Below are positions 36,046 through 45,245 of a stretch of DNA of 64,000 bases, in pieces (positions within the stretch are counted from its first letter, which is position 1; each line of letters begins with the position of its first letter). The stretch covers positions 1 to 64,000 of the forward strand of contig NZ_WIXM01000011.1 in NCBI RefSeq assembly GCF_010993965.1. Direction: 5' to 3'. The DNA is from Gracilibacillus sp. YIM 98692. GTDB taxonomy: Bacteria; Bacillota; Bacilli; Bacillales; Amphibacillaceae. The notes under the pieces are model-generated. The model saw only the letters and a program-made list of their open reading frames with translations. It made no database searches and had not been told where the DNA came from. Made by a program: the position numbers and the translations under genes.

Positions 36046-36333
36046 ATGAGTGATTTAATCATTACTTTCAAAAAGCCTTACAAATTTGAAGGGGAAGAAT
36101 ATAAGAAGGTGGATTTATCAGGAATAGAAAACTTATCAACTCGTGATTTAGTCGAAGCGGATAAGCAATTTAACACTTCTGGACAAATGGCTATTATGAA
36201 TGAAATGACTACTGGTTATTCATTAATCATTGCTTCCAAGGCATCTGGACATCCTGTTGAATTTTTCGAACAATTACCTGCAGGTGAAGGATTAAAAGTC
36301 AAAAATCGTGTGATGGGTTTTTTAAACGCATAG
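36046..36333 (+). CDS. Tail assembly chaperone, short form (gpG/P2 gpE-like)
   Basis: 95 aa in the zero frame: LIITFKKPYKFEGEEYKKVDLSGIENL, then DLVEADKQF. This matches the P2 gpE / Mu-type tail assembly family. Near its end a slippery T-TTT-TTA (36318-36324) lets part of the ribosomes continue in the -1 frame; the zero-frame product stops nine bases after it. Confidence 0.85.
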   Translation: MSDLIITFKKPYKFEGEEYKKVDLSGIENLSTRDLVEADKQFNTSGQMAIMNEMTTGYSLIIASKASGHPVEFFEQLPAGEGLKVKNRVMGFLNA

Positions 36334-36527
36334 GTTTAATTCGATATGAAGGCAATATAATACGAAAAGAATTAGGCGGACGCATGTTACGAAAATCATG
36401 CGTTCGTCTTTCTTTATCCACTTATACTAGCATAGATCACTTTTTAGAATTAGACCTGTTTGAATTAGGAGAAGTTGCTGAGGAAGTGAAAGGGGCGATG
36501 AGCAAAAATGGCCAAAAAAAGCTTTGA
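36046..36527 (+). CDS. Tail assembly chaperone, -1 frameshift product (gpG-T type)
   Basis: Slipping at 36318-36324 joins 93 residues of the short form to a 67-residue extension encoded in the -1 frame (36324-36527), with no stop in between: RIGLIRYEGNII, GGRMLRKSCVRLS, SIDHFLELDLFELGEVAEEVK. The extension overlaps the tape-measure start by 20 bp. This is the arrangement seen in P2 (E/E') and in lambda (G/GT). Not annotated by simple ORF calling because it lacks its own start. Confidence 0.82.
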
Positions 36528-38394
36528 AATCGCCTTTCAACTTGGAGCTGAAATGGATCCATCTGTAAAAAAAGCATTTGGAAATGCACAAAAACAGATG
36601 GGTAAAATGCGTAAAAGCGTAACGAACACAATTAAAACAGGTGCTAAATTAGCAGCAGGATTTACCGCAGCAGGAGCTGTTGTTGGTGGAGCAGCTGTAG
36701 CAATGGCAAATAAATTTGCTGACACCGCAGACAGAATTGATAAAACGTCGATGAAACTAGGTGTTACCACTGATGCTTTTCAAGAATTAGAATATGCAAT
36801 GGGGCAAGTTGGAGTTAGGCAAGAAACGTTAGAAAAAGGTTTAGGAAGGTTGAACCAACGTTTAGGAGATACCGAAAAGAATGAAAAATATCGTGCTGCT
36901 ATCGAGAATTTAGGTATCGCTACTGAAGATACTAGCGGTAAAACACGTGATGCAGATGAAGTGTTTATGGAAACCGTACAGGCATTACATGAAATGGATG
37001 ATGCAACACAACAAGCAGCAAAAGCAGAAGAAATTTTCGGTACTAGAACTGCACGAGAATTAATGCCTGCTATTAAAGCCGGTGGCGATGCAATTGGTGA
37101 TTTACGGGATGAAGCCCATGAATTAGGACATGTAATAGGAAAAGATAGTGTTGATGCTGGTGTATTATGGGCTGACACAATGGACAAAGCTCAAAAGATG
37201 ATGGGTGGTCTGTTTAATTCAGTAGCATCTAAGGCCCTGCCAATTCTGCAAAAGTTCTTAGATTATGGGATAGATAACATGCCTGTTTTACAAGAAAAAA
37301 TATCAGGAGCAGTATCAAAGGCGGGGGACATCCTTAGTTGGATTGGTAACACAGGAACAGATGTTTTTCAAAACATAAAAGATGCAATAGACGACAACCA
37401 ACCAACAATAGAGCGATTCCAAACATTAGCATCTAATGGCGGTAATATGCTTCAGACTGCTTTCGATAATGCAAAGCCTTATATTAATTGGGTGAAAGAT
37501 GTAGGGATTCCATTAGCAGTGGATGCTATTGCTAATATTATTGAAAAGGGAATGGATTTTTATAATTTAATCAAAAATAACTGGTCTACCATCAAACCAC
37601 TTCTATTAGGTATTGTTATTGTATTAGGTAGCTTAAAAGTTGCGATGATAGCTATGTCAGTGGTACAAACTGTCACAGGATTTATGAAGGCATTTCGAGT
37701 AGCTACAGCAGCAGCGCGATTATCTATGTTAGGTTTAAATGGAGCCATGTTAGCAAATCCAATCACTTGGATTGTTGCACTGATTGTCGGTTTAATCGCT
37801 ACAGGTGTTTTGCTTTATAAAAACTGGGATACCGTAAAAGAAAAGGCAGGCGATTTATGGTCAAGTATCAAAAGTGTGTTTGGTCAAATAGGGTCATTTA
37901 TCGGTGGTATATGGGATGGCGTTCAATCCAAAACAAAAGGGGTCATAAACTCCATTATTATGGCTGTAAATGCCATGATCCGAGGAGTGAACAGCTTTCA
38001 AATAGATGTACCTGATTGGGTTTCCAAGATACCAGGTGTTCCAAACGGGATAACTTCTATTGGCTATAACATTCCAACTATACCAATGCTAGCAGAAGGT
38101 GGTATTACTACTGGATCAACCTTAGCAATGATTGGTGAGGGAGCAGAACAAGAAGCAATCTTACCACTGTCTAAATTACAAGGATTGTTAGACGATCCAG
38201 ATTACGGAGACAGTACAACAAATCACACCAATTATGATGATCAAGATATGACGATTCATTATAATCCTACCGTTATTATAGAAGGCAATGCAGATAAAAA
38301 AACCATTGATAGGGCATTACGAAATGACAGAAAAGAAATTGAAAGAATAATAAAACAATATATCGGGAAAAGAAAAAGACTTTCTTTGAGTTAG
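36508..38394 (+). CDS. Tail tape-measure protein
   Basis: 628 aa. Starts MAKKSFEIAFQLGAEMDPSV; early hydrophobic segment (AGFTAAGAVVGGAAVAMA), helical middle, and membrane-like helices at about 375-430 (LLLGIVIVLGSLKVAMIAM; ANPITWIVALIVGLIATGVL). C-terminal LAEGGITTGSTLAMIGEGAEQEAILPL is typical. The length suggests a tail of roughly 90 nm by the usual scaling. No lytic domain seen. Confidence 0.92.
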   Translation: MAKKSFEIAFQLGAEMDPSVKKAFGNAQKQMGKMRKSVTNTIKTGAKLAAGFTAAGAVVGGAAVAMANKFADTADRIDKTSMKLGVTTDAFQELEYAMGQVGVRQETLEKGLGRLNQRLGDTEKNEKYRAAIENLGIATEDTSGKTRDADEVFMETVQALHEMDDATQQAAKAEEIFGTRTARELMPAIKAGGDAIGDLRDEAHELGHVIGKDSVDAGVLWADTMDKAQKMMGGLFNSVASKALPILQKFLDYGIDNMPVLQEKISGAVSKAGDILSWIGNTGTDVFQNIKDAIDDNQPTIERFQTLASNGGNMLQTAFDNAKPYINWVKDVGIPLAVDAIANIIEKGMDFYNLIKNNWSTIKPLLLGIVIVLGSLKVAMIAMSVVQTVTGFMKAFRVATAAARLSMLGLNGAMLANPITWIVALIVGLIATGVLLYKNWDTVKEKAGDLWSSIKSVFGQIGSFIGGIWDGVQSKTKGVINSIIMAVNAMIRGVNSFQIDVPDWVSKIPGVPNGITSIGYNIPTIPMLAEGGITTGSTLAMIGEGAEQEAILPLSKLQGLLDDPDYGDSTTNHTNYDDQDMTIHYNPTVIIEGNADKKTIDRALRNDRKEIERIIKQYIGKRKRLSLS

Positions 38395-38410
38395 GGGAGG
38401 TGGTAGATAT

Positions 38411-38608
38411 ATGACGTACAGAACGGTTTTAGGTGATACATTTGATTCCATCGCATACGATCACTTTAATGATGAAAAATTAGCCATGGAAATTATAGAA
38501 GCGAACATAGAATACGCAGATGTTTTAGTGTTTGATGCAGGAATTGAATTAACCATTCCTGAAATTGATACAACACCAATCGCCAATCTACCACCTTGGA
38601 AGCGGTGA
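38411..38608 (+). CDS. Tail protein X (LysM-like)
   Basis: 65 aa. VLGDTFDSIAYDHFNDEKLAMEIIEANIEYADV and the final TIPE...PPWKR match the gpX family of P2-like phages. Confidence 0.88.
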   Translation: MTYRTVLGDTFDSIAYDHFNDEKLAMEIIEANIEYADVLVFDAGIELTIPEIDTTPIANLPPWKR

Positions 38609-38613
38609 TTTAA

Positions 38614-39624
38614 TTGCAATCTAGAAAATCTTTTGTAGAAGTAGAGTATCAGGGTGTAGATATAACAGATGATGTACAAAAAGATCTATTGGACTTTGAG
38701 TATACAGATAATGCAAGTGGTGATAGTGACAGCGTTCGATTATCTATGAAAGATGAAAAAAAGATATGGTTAAAACATTGGTTCCCTGAAAAAGGCGATG
38801 TAGTTTTACCAATGATAAAAACAAGAAACTGGCGGAGAAATGACGATCAACAACATTTAAATTGTGGTCGTTTTTTTGTTGATGAACCTTCCTATGACGG
38901 TAGACCAGGATCATTTACACTCGATGCTATATCGTCTCCGTTGAATAGCAATTTTTCTGATGTCGGCAGAAGTAAAATGTGGGAGAACATAACTTTACAG
39001 CAGATTGCTAGCGACATTGCTAATAAAGCTGACCTTCAATTGCAATTTTTAAGTGAATCAAACCCTTTATATGATAAAAAAGAACAATCAGAGACAGATG
39101 ACTCTTCTTTCTTATCGGAATTGTGTAATGAAGAAGGTCTAGCGATGAAAGTAACAGATAAAAAAATAGTTATTTTCGATGAGAAAGATTTTGAAGAGCG
39201 TGAATCTATTGCTACTTATCATGAGTGGGGAGATGTAGTCCGTTCTTATTCTTTCAAGACTTCTTTGACAAACACTAGCTATGATGGGGTGGAAGTTAAA
39301 TATTATGACCCTGAAAAAGGAAAAGTGATCGAGTTTCTTCACAGTATCAGTGATGGAGATAAGATTTATAAAGTGAATAAGCGTGTTAAAACTGGCCAAG
39401 AAGCTAGAAGGTTAGCACAAAAAACACTTAGACGTTTAAACAGGAAAGAAACAACGGGTGAACTTACTGTAATCGGCAATATCGAATTATTAGGAGCCAC
39501 TTGCATTAATTTAGAAGGATTTGGCGCATTTGACGGTAAGTATTTTGTAGAAAAAGCAACACATTCAATTGGCAATGGTTACACTACAGATATTGAAATA
39601 CGAAAAGTATTGGAGGGGTATTAA
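38614..39624 (+). CDS. Late control D / baseplate hub protein
   Basis: 336 aa, P2 gpD-like hub: QSRKSFVEVEYQGVDITDDV at the N-terminus, ITLQQIASDIANKADLQL and SFLSELCNEEGLAMKVTDKK in the middle, and the C-terminal beta domain ending GNGYTTDIEIRKVLEGY. TTG start. Confidence 0.88.
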   Translation: MQSRKSFVEVEYQGVDITDDVQKDLLDFEYTDNASGDSDSVRLSMKDEKKIWLKHWFPEKGDVVLPMIKTRNWRRNDDQQHLNCGRFFVDEPSYDGRPGSFTLDAISSPLNSNFSDVGRSKMWENITLQQIASDIANKADLQLQFLSESNPLYDKKEQSETDDSSFLSELCNEEGLAMKVTDKKIVIFDEKDFEERESIATYHEWGDVVRSYSFKTSLTNTSYDGVEVKYYDPEKGKVIEFLHSISDGDKIYKVNKRVKTGQEARRLAQKTLRRLNRKETTGELTVIGNIELLGATCINLEGFGAFDGKYFVEKATHSIGNGYTTDIEIRKVLEGY

Positions 39625-40175
39625 TGAATTTAGCTAAAAATATGATCCGTGTCGGACAAGTTAACAATGTATATCCTAGCGATGGAAAAATTGATGTTTT
39701 GTTCGCAGATAAAGATGAGGTAGCAACCAAAATACCCCTTTTAAATCACGAATACCATATGCCAAACGTTGAAGAACCAGTACTGTGTTTGTTTTTAGGT
39801 AATGGCATGGAACAAGGTTTTTGTTTAGGTAGCTTTTATTCAGAAGTAACACCTACACCAGTAAATGACAAAAACATCTATCGAAAACAACTAGATGACG
39901 ATACCTATTTAGAATATAACAAGCAACAAAAGGTATTAAAAGTAAATGTGGAACAAGTAGACATACAAGTACGGAATGGGAGAGTAACCATTAATGCGGA
40001 TGAAGTTTTATTAGGTACAAATGCAAGTGAAGGTGTACCTTTAGGTAATCAATTAAAGCAATGGTTGGATAATCACACGCATGATTATAGTTGGACCGAT
40101 GCTGCAGGTAATGATCAAACCTCTAAACCTAACTCTCCTAGTCCATCAGTAAGCGAGAAGGTGAAGGTGGAATGA
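39624..40175 (+). CDS. Baseplate spike protein (gpV-like)
   Basis: 183 aa. IRVGQVNNVYPSDGKIDVLF begins the OB fold, and the C-terminal part (HTHDYSWTDAAGNDQTSKPN) has the metal-binding His pair found at the tip of phage spikes. It pierces the cell envelope. Confidence 0.85.
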   Translation: MNLAKNMIRVGQVNNVYPSDGKIDVLFADKDEVATKIPLLNHEYHMPNVEEPVLCLFLGNGMEQGFCLGSFYSEVTPTPVNDKNIYRKQLDDDTYLEYNKQQKVLKVNVEQVDIQVRNGRVTINADEVLLGTNASEGVPLGNQLKQWLDNHTHDYSWTDAAGNDQTSKPNSPSPSVSEKVKVE

Positions 40176-40576
40176 TAGGCTTTTTTGGAGATATTATTTT
40201 TGAAACCAGCGATGAGCGTATTAGAACGTTTTCTGATTTTGAAAGGAATTCCTCTTCTCGTTGGTCATCGCACGATGTGATTGGCAGAAAGCCTGCATCT
40301 GAATTTATCGGTCCAGGATTAGACACTATATCGTTCACTGTTCATTTAAACGGGCAACACGGGGTGAGGCCAAGAGAAGAAATGAATAGGTGGTTACGAA
40401 AAGAACGTTCTGGAGAAGTTGAAACGTTAGTGATCGGTAATGCAGCACTAGGAATAGATAAATGGCGCATTAGTTCTGTTTCTCAAATGTGGAATGTAGT
40501 CATGAACAAAGGTGAGGTACTGAGCGGAAGCGTAGATATCGAATTAGAAGAATATGTAGAGGTGTTGCGCTCATGA
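40172..40576 (+). CDS. Tail protein gpU-like
   Basis: 134 aa. DVIGRKPASEFIGPGLDTISFTVHL and PREEMNRWLRKERSGEVETLVIG are characteristic of the P2 gpU family. Confidence 0.85.
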   Translation: MIGFFGDIIFETSDERIRTFSDFERNSSSRWSSHDVIGRKPASEFIGPGLDTISFTVHLNGQHGVRPREEMNRWLRKERSGEVETLVIGNAALGIDKWRISSVSQMWNVVMNKGEVLSGSVDIELEEYVEVLRS

Positions 40577-40884
40577 TTGATTATCAAGAGGTAACGATTC
40601 AAAACATCAATTTTAGCGCTATAGGAGCTCAAGAAATCTATGAAAATTTAAGAATATTATATACAACACCAGAAGGCTCTATACCATTTGATAGAGAATT
40701 TGGAATTAATATGGCATTCTTGGACCAGCCAACGCAGATAGCGCAAGGTCGATTAATCGTTGAATACACAGAGAAAACAAAAAGATTTGAACCTCGCGCT
40801 GTGGTACAAGAGGTCTTATTTGATCAAGATGAACAAACAGGTCATTTACAACCAAAGGTGGTGATTGCGATTGACCTTGAATGA
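40573..40884 (+). CDS. Baseplate protein W (gp25-like)
   Basis: 103 aa, gpW/gp25 fold: EIYENLRILYTTPEGSIPFDREFGIN and EPRAVVQEVLF are conserved. Part of the inner baseplate. Confidence 0.88.
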   Translation: MIDYQEVTIQNINFSAIGAQEIYENLRILYTTPEGSIPFDREFGINMAFLDQPTQIAQGRLIVEYTEKTKRFEPRAVVQEVLFDQDEQTGHLQPKVVIAIDLE

Positions 40885-42007
40885 TTTACCTGATGTTACT
40901 TTTATAGAAGCCAATGCTGAAAACATACTAAACAATATGATACGGGATTATGAAAATGCTTATTTTGAATCTACAGGTGAGCGTAAGAAACTGTACCCTG
41001 GTGATCCGATTCGTATTTTTCTATATACACAAGCTCTTAGAGAATTCCAGTTACGAGTTTTGATGAATGATGCTGCTAAACAAAACTTATTAAAATATGC
41101 TAGAAATGAACATTTAGATAATTTAGGTGCTTTTAGCAAAACGAAAAGGTTCCAAGCAACAAAAGCAAAAGCGAAAGTTAAATTCTTTCTAAGTGATGCG
41201 AAGTCAACAGATGAAACTATTCCATCAGGAACAAGAGTTAGTCCTGGTAACGATCTTTATTTTGTTGTAATAGAAGATACTGTAATACAGGCCGGTGAAA
41301 TGGAAGCAGAAGTTAATACGGAATGTTCTACAGAAGGTGTGATTGGTAATGGCTTCACTCCTGGTCAAATTAATATTCTTGTTGACCCATTACCTTGGAT
41401 TGATAGTGTTGAAAATACAAATACGAGTAGTGGCGGGGCAGATAAAGAAGATGATGACAGTCTCAGAGAACGTATACACCTTGCACCGGAAGGTCTATCA
41501 GTAGCAGGTCCGTCAGGTGCTTATGAACATTTTACACGGGAGTATAGCACTCAAGTGGAAGACGTGAAAATATCTTCTCCATCAGCAGGTGTGGTGGACA
41601 TTAGAGTTTTGTTAACAGACGGAGAACTACCAGATCAAACGTTTTTAGACGGATTGAAAGATCATCTTAATGATAAAGAAAAACGTCCTTTGACCGATGA
41701 TGTACAAGTAACTGCACCAACCACAATTACTTACGATCTTGATGTCACTTACTATATTCGCTCAGACAATTCTGATAAAGAGAGCGAATTAAAAACTGAA
41801 ATCGAAGCAGCCATTGATGAATATATAATTTGGCAACGCAACAAGATCGGTCGAGATGTGAACCCTTCAGAGATATATTCTCGAGCGATTCAAGCCGGAG
41901 CTAAACGTATAGAAGTTACACTTCCATCCTTCACTACAGTTGGAGAAAATGATGTGGCCATAGTGGATACGAAGACAGTCACGTACGGAGGCTTAGAAGA
42001 TGAGTAA
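40865..42007 (+). CDS. Baseplate protein J
   Basis: 380 aa. AAKQNLLKYARNEHLDNLGAF, IPSGTRVSPGNDLYF and the GGADKEDDDSLRERIHLAPEG stretch are gpJ hallmarks. TTG start at 40865, or possibly 40871; overlaps the W gene by 20 bp. Confidence 0.9.
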   Translation: MRLTLNDLPDVTFIEANAENILNNMIRDYENAYFESTGERKKLYPGDPIRIFLYTQALREFQLRVLMNDAAKQNLLKYARNEHLDNLGAFSKTKRFQATKAKAKVKFFLSDAKSTDETIPSGTRVSPGNDLYFVVIEDTVIQAGEMEAEVNTECSTEGVIGNGFTPGQINILVDPLPWIDSVENTNTSSGGADKEDDDSLRERIHLAPEGLSVAGPSGAYEHFTREYSTQVEDVKISSPSAGVVDIRVLLTDGELPDQTFLDGLKDHLNDKEKRPLTDDVQVTAPTTITYDLDVTYYIRSDNSDKESELKTEIEAAIDEYIIWQRNKIGRDVNPSEIYSRAIQAGAKRIEVTLPSFTTVGENDVAIVDTKTVTYGGLEDE

Positions 42008-42716
42008 TCGAACTATACAAGAAGTGAAACTTTTAGATTTACTTCCTGAGAATTTACGACATAGTTCTGATATTATAGCTGCTGCCGAATCGATTGACGT
42101 GGGTTTCTTGGCACTCGTTGATGAAGTTGAAAACATTGAAATCCTACCGAGAGTGAATGAACTTGATGAAGATGTATTGGATCACCTGGCCTACTTTTTG
42201 CATGTCGATTTTTATGAGTCTGACTTACCCCTTCAAGAAAAAAGAAACTTGGTTAATCAGTCAGTTATGTGGCATATGCGTAAGGGAACAAAGTGGGCTG
42301 TGGAGGATATTGTTTCTGTCATTTTTGATAACGCGACAGTTACGGAGTGGTTTGAATATGGAGGAAATCCATATTATTTCAAAGTGCAAACTGAGGAAAC
42401 TTTCACAACGGATACGGACCTTAATCGATTAGTGAGACTGATTAATACAACGAAAAATGAACGTTCTTGGCTTGAAGAAGTCATGATCAAGCGTGATCTT
42501 GATGGAAAAATATATTACGGTGGTTTTTATAACCAATATAAAAGAATAAACATCAAGCCTTTAATAATCGTGTACTGGGACGAAACCACATCACAAGACG
42601 AACTGTATGAATTAGATGATACGACATCCTGGGAGGATTATTCACGGGCTGATGTTTTAATTAATTATCTTTTCGATACAACCTCAACAGAGGGTTATTA
42701 CGATTTGGAGGTGTAG
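42000..42716 (+). CDS. Tail protein I
   Basis: 238 aa, P2 gpI-like: LLPENLRHSSDIIAAAESID, RVNELDEDVLDHLAYFLHVDF and MWHMRKGTKWAVEDIVSVIF. Wedge protein of the baseplate. Overlaps J by 8 bp. Confidence 0.88.
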   Translation: MSNRTIQEVKLLDLLPENLRHSSDIIAAAESIDVGFLALVDEVENIEILPRVNELDEDVLDHLAYFLHVDFYESDLPLQEKRNLVNQSVMWHMRKGTKWAVEDIVSVIFDNATVTEWFEYGGNPYYFKVQTEETFTTDTDLNRLVRLINTTKNERSWLEEVMIKRDLDGKIYYGGFYNQYKRINIKPLIIVYWDETTSQDELYELDDTTSWEDYSRADVLINYLFDTTSTEGYYDLEV

Positions 42717-42719
42717 AAA

Positions 42720-43130
42720 ATGGCGAATATTTCACTTAAAAATTTCTTCGATGCCATACGAGGAAGATATAATGATGAGGCAAACAAAGTTGAAGTAACG
42801 GGGAGTAAAGTTGAGATAGTGAATGATGGCAATACTGCTGTCTCTATTCCTGCAGGGAGCTATACTTCGGTAAGTATCGAACCTGCGTATGATTATAGAC
42901 AAGTTGAGATTGGATTTAGAGAAGAAAATAACGAATCATTTCCTTTGAGGGTTAGAGTTGAACCTAGAACCAGCGCTGGTTCTAAAATGGATGACATATC
43001 ACTTATGAATGAAACGAATTTTAGAGGCTCGTTCAGAAATGACGCTATTGGCGAAAGAGTACTAGTTATTTTTAATAATGATGATACTGTATCAAGAAGT
43101 ATTGTTAAATATGTTGCGGGGGTTAGATAA
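42720..43130 (+). CDS. Hypothetical tail-associated protein
   Basis: 136 aa, beta-rich (GSKVEIVNDGNTAVSIPAGS). Unrecognised. Lies directly after gpI and ends one base into the next gene; a virion role is inferred from position. Confidence 0.6.
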   Translation: MANISLKNFFDAIRGRYNDEANKVEVTGSKVEIVNDGNTAVSIPAGSYTSVSIEPAYDYRQVEIGFREENNESFPLRVRVEPRTSAGSKMDDISLMNETNFRGSFRNDAIGERVLVIFNNDDTVSRSIVKYVAGVR

Positions 43131-43333
43131 TGACAAGTCGTGAATGGATAGAAACTAATTTAGTAGTTAATAATGAAGATGCCATTGATTGGGGAAATGG
43201 AATTTTTACTCCGGTAGACAATTTTGTTGATTTTTTTGATGTTGATATTCAAAATGCTTTAGATAATAATGATGATGTAATTCAAGCAATTAAAAATAAT
43301 GATGACGGAAAAGGATTTTATGATTTAATTTAA
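43130..43333 (+). CDS. Small acidic hypothetical protein
   Basis: 67 aa, rich in Asn and Asp (NNDDVIQAIKNNDDGKGFYDL). Last gene before the accessory island. Unrecognised. Confidence 0.55.
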   Translation: MTSREWIETNLVVNNEDAIDWGNGIFTPVDNFVDFFDVDIQNALDNNDDVIQAIKNNDDGKGFYDLI

Positions 43334-43429
43334 AGCTAACGGATGTCTACAGTAAGTATTTATGTATATAAATGTGTATTGATATTTACAAGTAAATAGC
43401 CGACAATAATTACCAAAGGAGTGATGTTG

Positions 43430-43600
43430 TTGGCAACAAAAAGAGTAAATATTACGGTAGAAGAACAGGTTATGGATGAATTCTTTAAATTCGCAAACAA
43501 AAAAGGAATTAAGTTCTCAACATGGGTAAATGTCAAAATGAAAGAGTTCATTGAAGAAGAAAAAATGATTGAAGAATTTAGAAAGAAGCGCTCTGAATAA
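43430..43600 (+). CDS. Ribbon-helix-helix protein
   Basis: 56 aa from TTG 43430 (preceded by AAAGGAG); in-frame ATG at 43424 is possible. KRVNITVEEQVMDEFFKFAN and GIKFSTWVNVKMKEFIEEE form a classical Arc/CopG-type beta-helix-helix. Likely a repressor of the island; first island gene. Confidence 0.65.
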   Translation: MATKRVNITVEEQVMDEFFKFANKKGIKFSTWVNVKMKEFIEEEKMIEEFRKKRSE

Positions 43601-43630
43601 GGGTGCTTTTTTAATTGGAGGAATAAAACA

Positions 43631-44014
43631 ATGAAGAAATTAGAGCATGATTTATTAACAGATAAATATACCGAGGTATGGCATGGAAAAGATTTTAAAT
43701 TTAATGCACCACATACTTTTTCAGTATTAACTAAAGAAACATTCCCTGATGAAGATGGTGTGGGCGAGCATGTAGAATTATTGCAAAAGGTGCATTTCCA
43801 AGAAGGTCCAATCAAAGAATATGGCGTTAATGGTGTAGCAAATGAAGATTTAATTGCAATGGTTATTTCAAGATTAGAACATTTTAATCAATCAGAGTTT
43901 CGTTGTAGAGAGAATTCAATGGCTATTACCAAGTTAGAAGAGGCTTTATTATGGCTACGCAAACGTACAATGGGTAGAGAGAAACGTGGTGTAGAAGGAA
44001 CTCATACAAAGTAA
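43631..44014 (+). CDS. Acb2/Tad1-like anti-defence protein
   Basis: 127 aa. The C-terminal half carries the Acb2/Tad1 hairpin pattern: NEDLIAMVISRLEHF, then CRENSMAITKLEEALLWLRK, ending RGVEGTH. Family members (Acb2 against CBASS, Tad1 against Thoeris) bind and hide the signal nucleotides made by host defence systems. The N-terminal HTFSVLTKE and HVELLQKVHFQEGPIKEYGVNG strands fit the longer Tad1-like subtype. GGAGG precedes the ATG. Ligand unknown. Confidence 0.72.
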   Translation: MKKLEHDLLTDKYTEVWHGKDFKFNAPHTFSVLTKETFPDEDGVGEHVELLQKVHFQEGPIKEYGVNGVANEDLIAMVISRLEHFNQSEFRCRENSMAITKLEEALLWLRKRTMGREKRGVEGTHTK

Positions 44015-44159
44015 GTATAAACCCTTATATATCAACATTTATAGGGATTAGTGACCACGGGAAATAACGGAGGTCTACACCGAAAAATTTTAACAGAATA
44101 TATTGAGAGTTAAATCAAACTAGATTATACTTATTGTAAATATAGGGAGGAATCAGGGA

Positions 44160-44843
44160 ATGTTTTTAAGTGATAGGGATATCAGAAAATTGATGGACAA
44201 AAATGAAATTGTAGATCCGTTTGTACCTGAAAATTGCGAAGGGGCAACAATTGATTTAACTCTCGATGTTCAAATCAAAAAGTTTAAAGAAGAAGGCCAC
44301 TATCGAATGGGTGAAAAATACTCTCAAGACAATTTAGAAAAGGTTGATATTAGCAAAGAGGCATTTTATTTACAGCCGAATGAGTCAGTACTAGTACAAT
44401 CATATGAGTATTTAAAAATCCCGAACAATTTTGCGGGTATTGTTTTTGAGAGGTACAGTATAAAATTACTAGGTCTAGTTGTAAGCCCTAGTAGTTATAT
44501 GAATCCTGGGTATGAAGGCAGATTAACATTTTTAATGACAAATCAATCCAAGACACCAATTCAATTAGTATCTGGGTTAAAGTTTTGCCAACTATCATTA
44601 AGTGAGTTAACTAGTGAGGCTAACTATCCGTATGAAAAACAAGATGCTAAATACATGGGTAGTGTAGAAGTACAAACATCAAAAATACATCTGGATAAAG
44701 AGATACAAACTTATCTTCAAGAAAATGGCCATAAGGATTCATCGATCAAACATGCTAGAGAACTTAGTGAATTCTTAATGGAAAGAATGGATGAAAAAGC
44801 AGACGAGTACGTTAACCAAATCAAAGAAAAAATGGAGTTATAA
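44160..44843 (+). CDS. dCTP deaminase / dUTPase-fold protein
   Basis: 227 aa. MFLSDRDIRKLM at the start, the FERYSIKLLGL helix and MNPGYEGRLTFLMTN with the catalytic Glu position follow the Dcd fold. The usual R-S-S-x-A-R motif is altered (R-Y-S-I-K-L), so activity is uncertain. A C-terminal helical extension (about 180-227) is absent from housekeeping Dcd. Dcd homologues are also known as nucleotide-depleting antiphage proteins. It has its own promoter-like AT-rich leader and is followed closely by a membrane protein gene. Confidence 0.78.
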   Translation: MFLSDRDIRKLMDKNEIVDPFVPENCEGATIDLTLDVQIKKFKEEGHYRMGEKYSQDNLEKVDISKEAFYLQPNESVLVQSYEYLKIPNNFAGIVFERYSIKLLGLVVSPSSYMNPGYEGRLTFLMTNQSKTPIQLVSGLKFCQLSLSELTSEANYPYEKQDAKYMGSVEVQTSKIHLDKEIQTYLQENGHKDSSIKHARELSEFLMERMDEKADEYVNQIKEKMEL

Positions 44844-44848
44844 TATGT

Positions 44849-45202
44849 ATGACTCAATTAAAAGAGGTTCTAATAAAAGTACAAAAGGATAAAATTTTAT
44901 TAAAAGCGCTTGGAGATAGGTATCATACTGCAACTGAGGAAGAAAAAGAACAACTTTTAGACGTTGTACGAGATCAAATAGATCATGACGTTGAAAAATT
45001 GTTAAATGACCATATTAATCATCATAATAAAACGAAGCCAGCCAGAAAAAAGTATATAGGGGCCAAAATCGTTTCAGCTTCATTAAATATTATATCGACT
45101 ATAGGAATCGGTTATTCTGTGAATCAGGAATTATGGGTTCCAGTGATAATTTGTGGTGCTGTACTTTTAGTTAGCCAAGTTATATTGTTTATATTTGAAT
45201 AA
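44849..45202 (+). CDS. Membrane protein with helical cytosolic head
   Basis: 117 aa. A charged helical N-terminal part (about 1-70; TATEEEKEQLLDVVRDQID) and two transmembrane helices (IVSASLNIISTIGIGYSV; VPVIICGAVLLVSQVILFIF). Starts 5 bp after the Dcd-like gene, so the two are likely co-translated. Function unknown. Confidence 0.62.
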   Translation: MTQLKEVLIKVQKDKILLKALGDRYHTATEEEKEQLLDVVRDQIDHDVEKLLNDHINHHNKTKPARKKYIGAKIVSASLNIISTIGIGYSVNQELWVPVIICGAVLLVSQVILFIFE

Positions 45203-45210
45203 AGAGTTGA

Positions 45211-45245
45211 AGAGCAAACAGGTATTAATCTGCTTGCTCTTTTTC
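45211..45245 (+). terminator. Terminator after the Dcd-like operon
   Basis: Stem AGAGCAAACAG / CTGCTTGCTCT (small bulge) followed by TTTTC. Confidence 0.75.
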
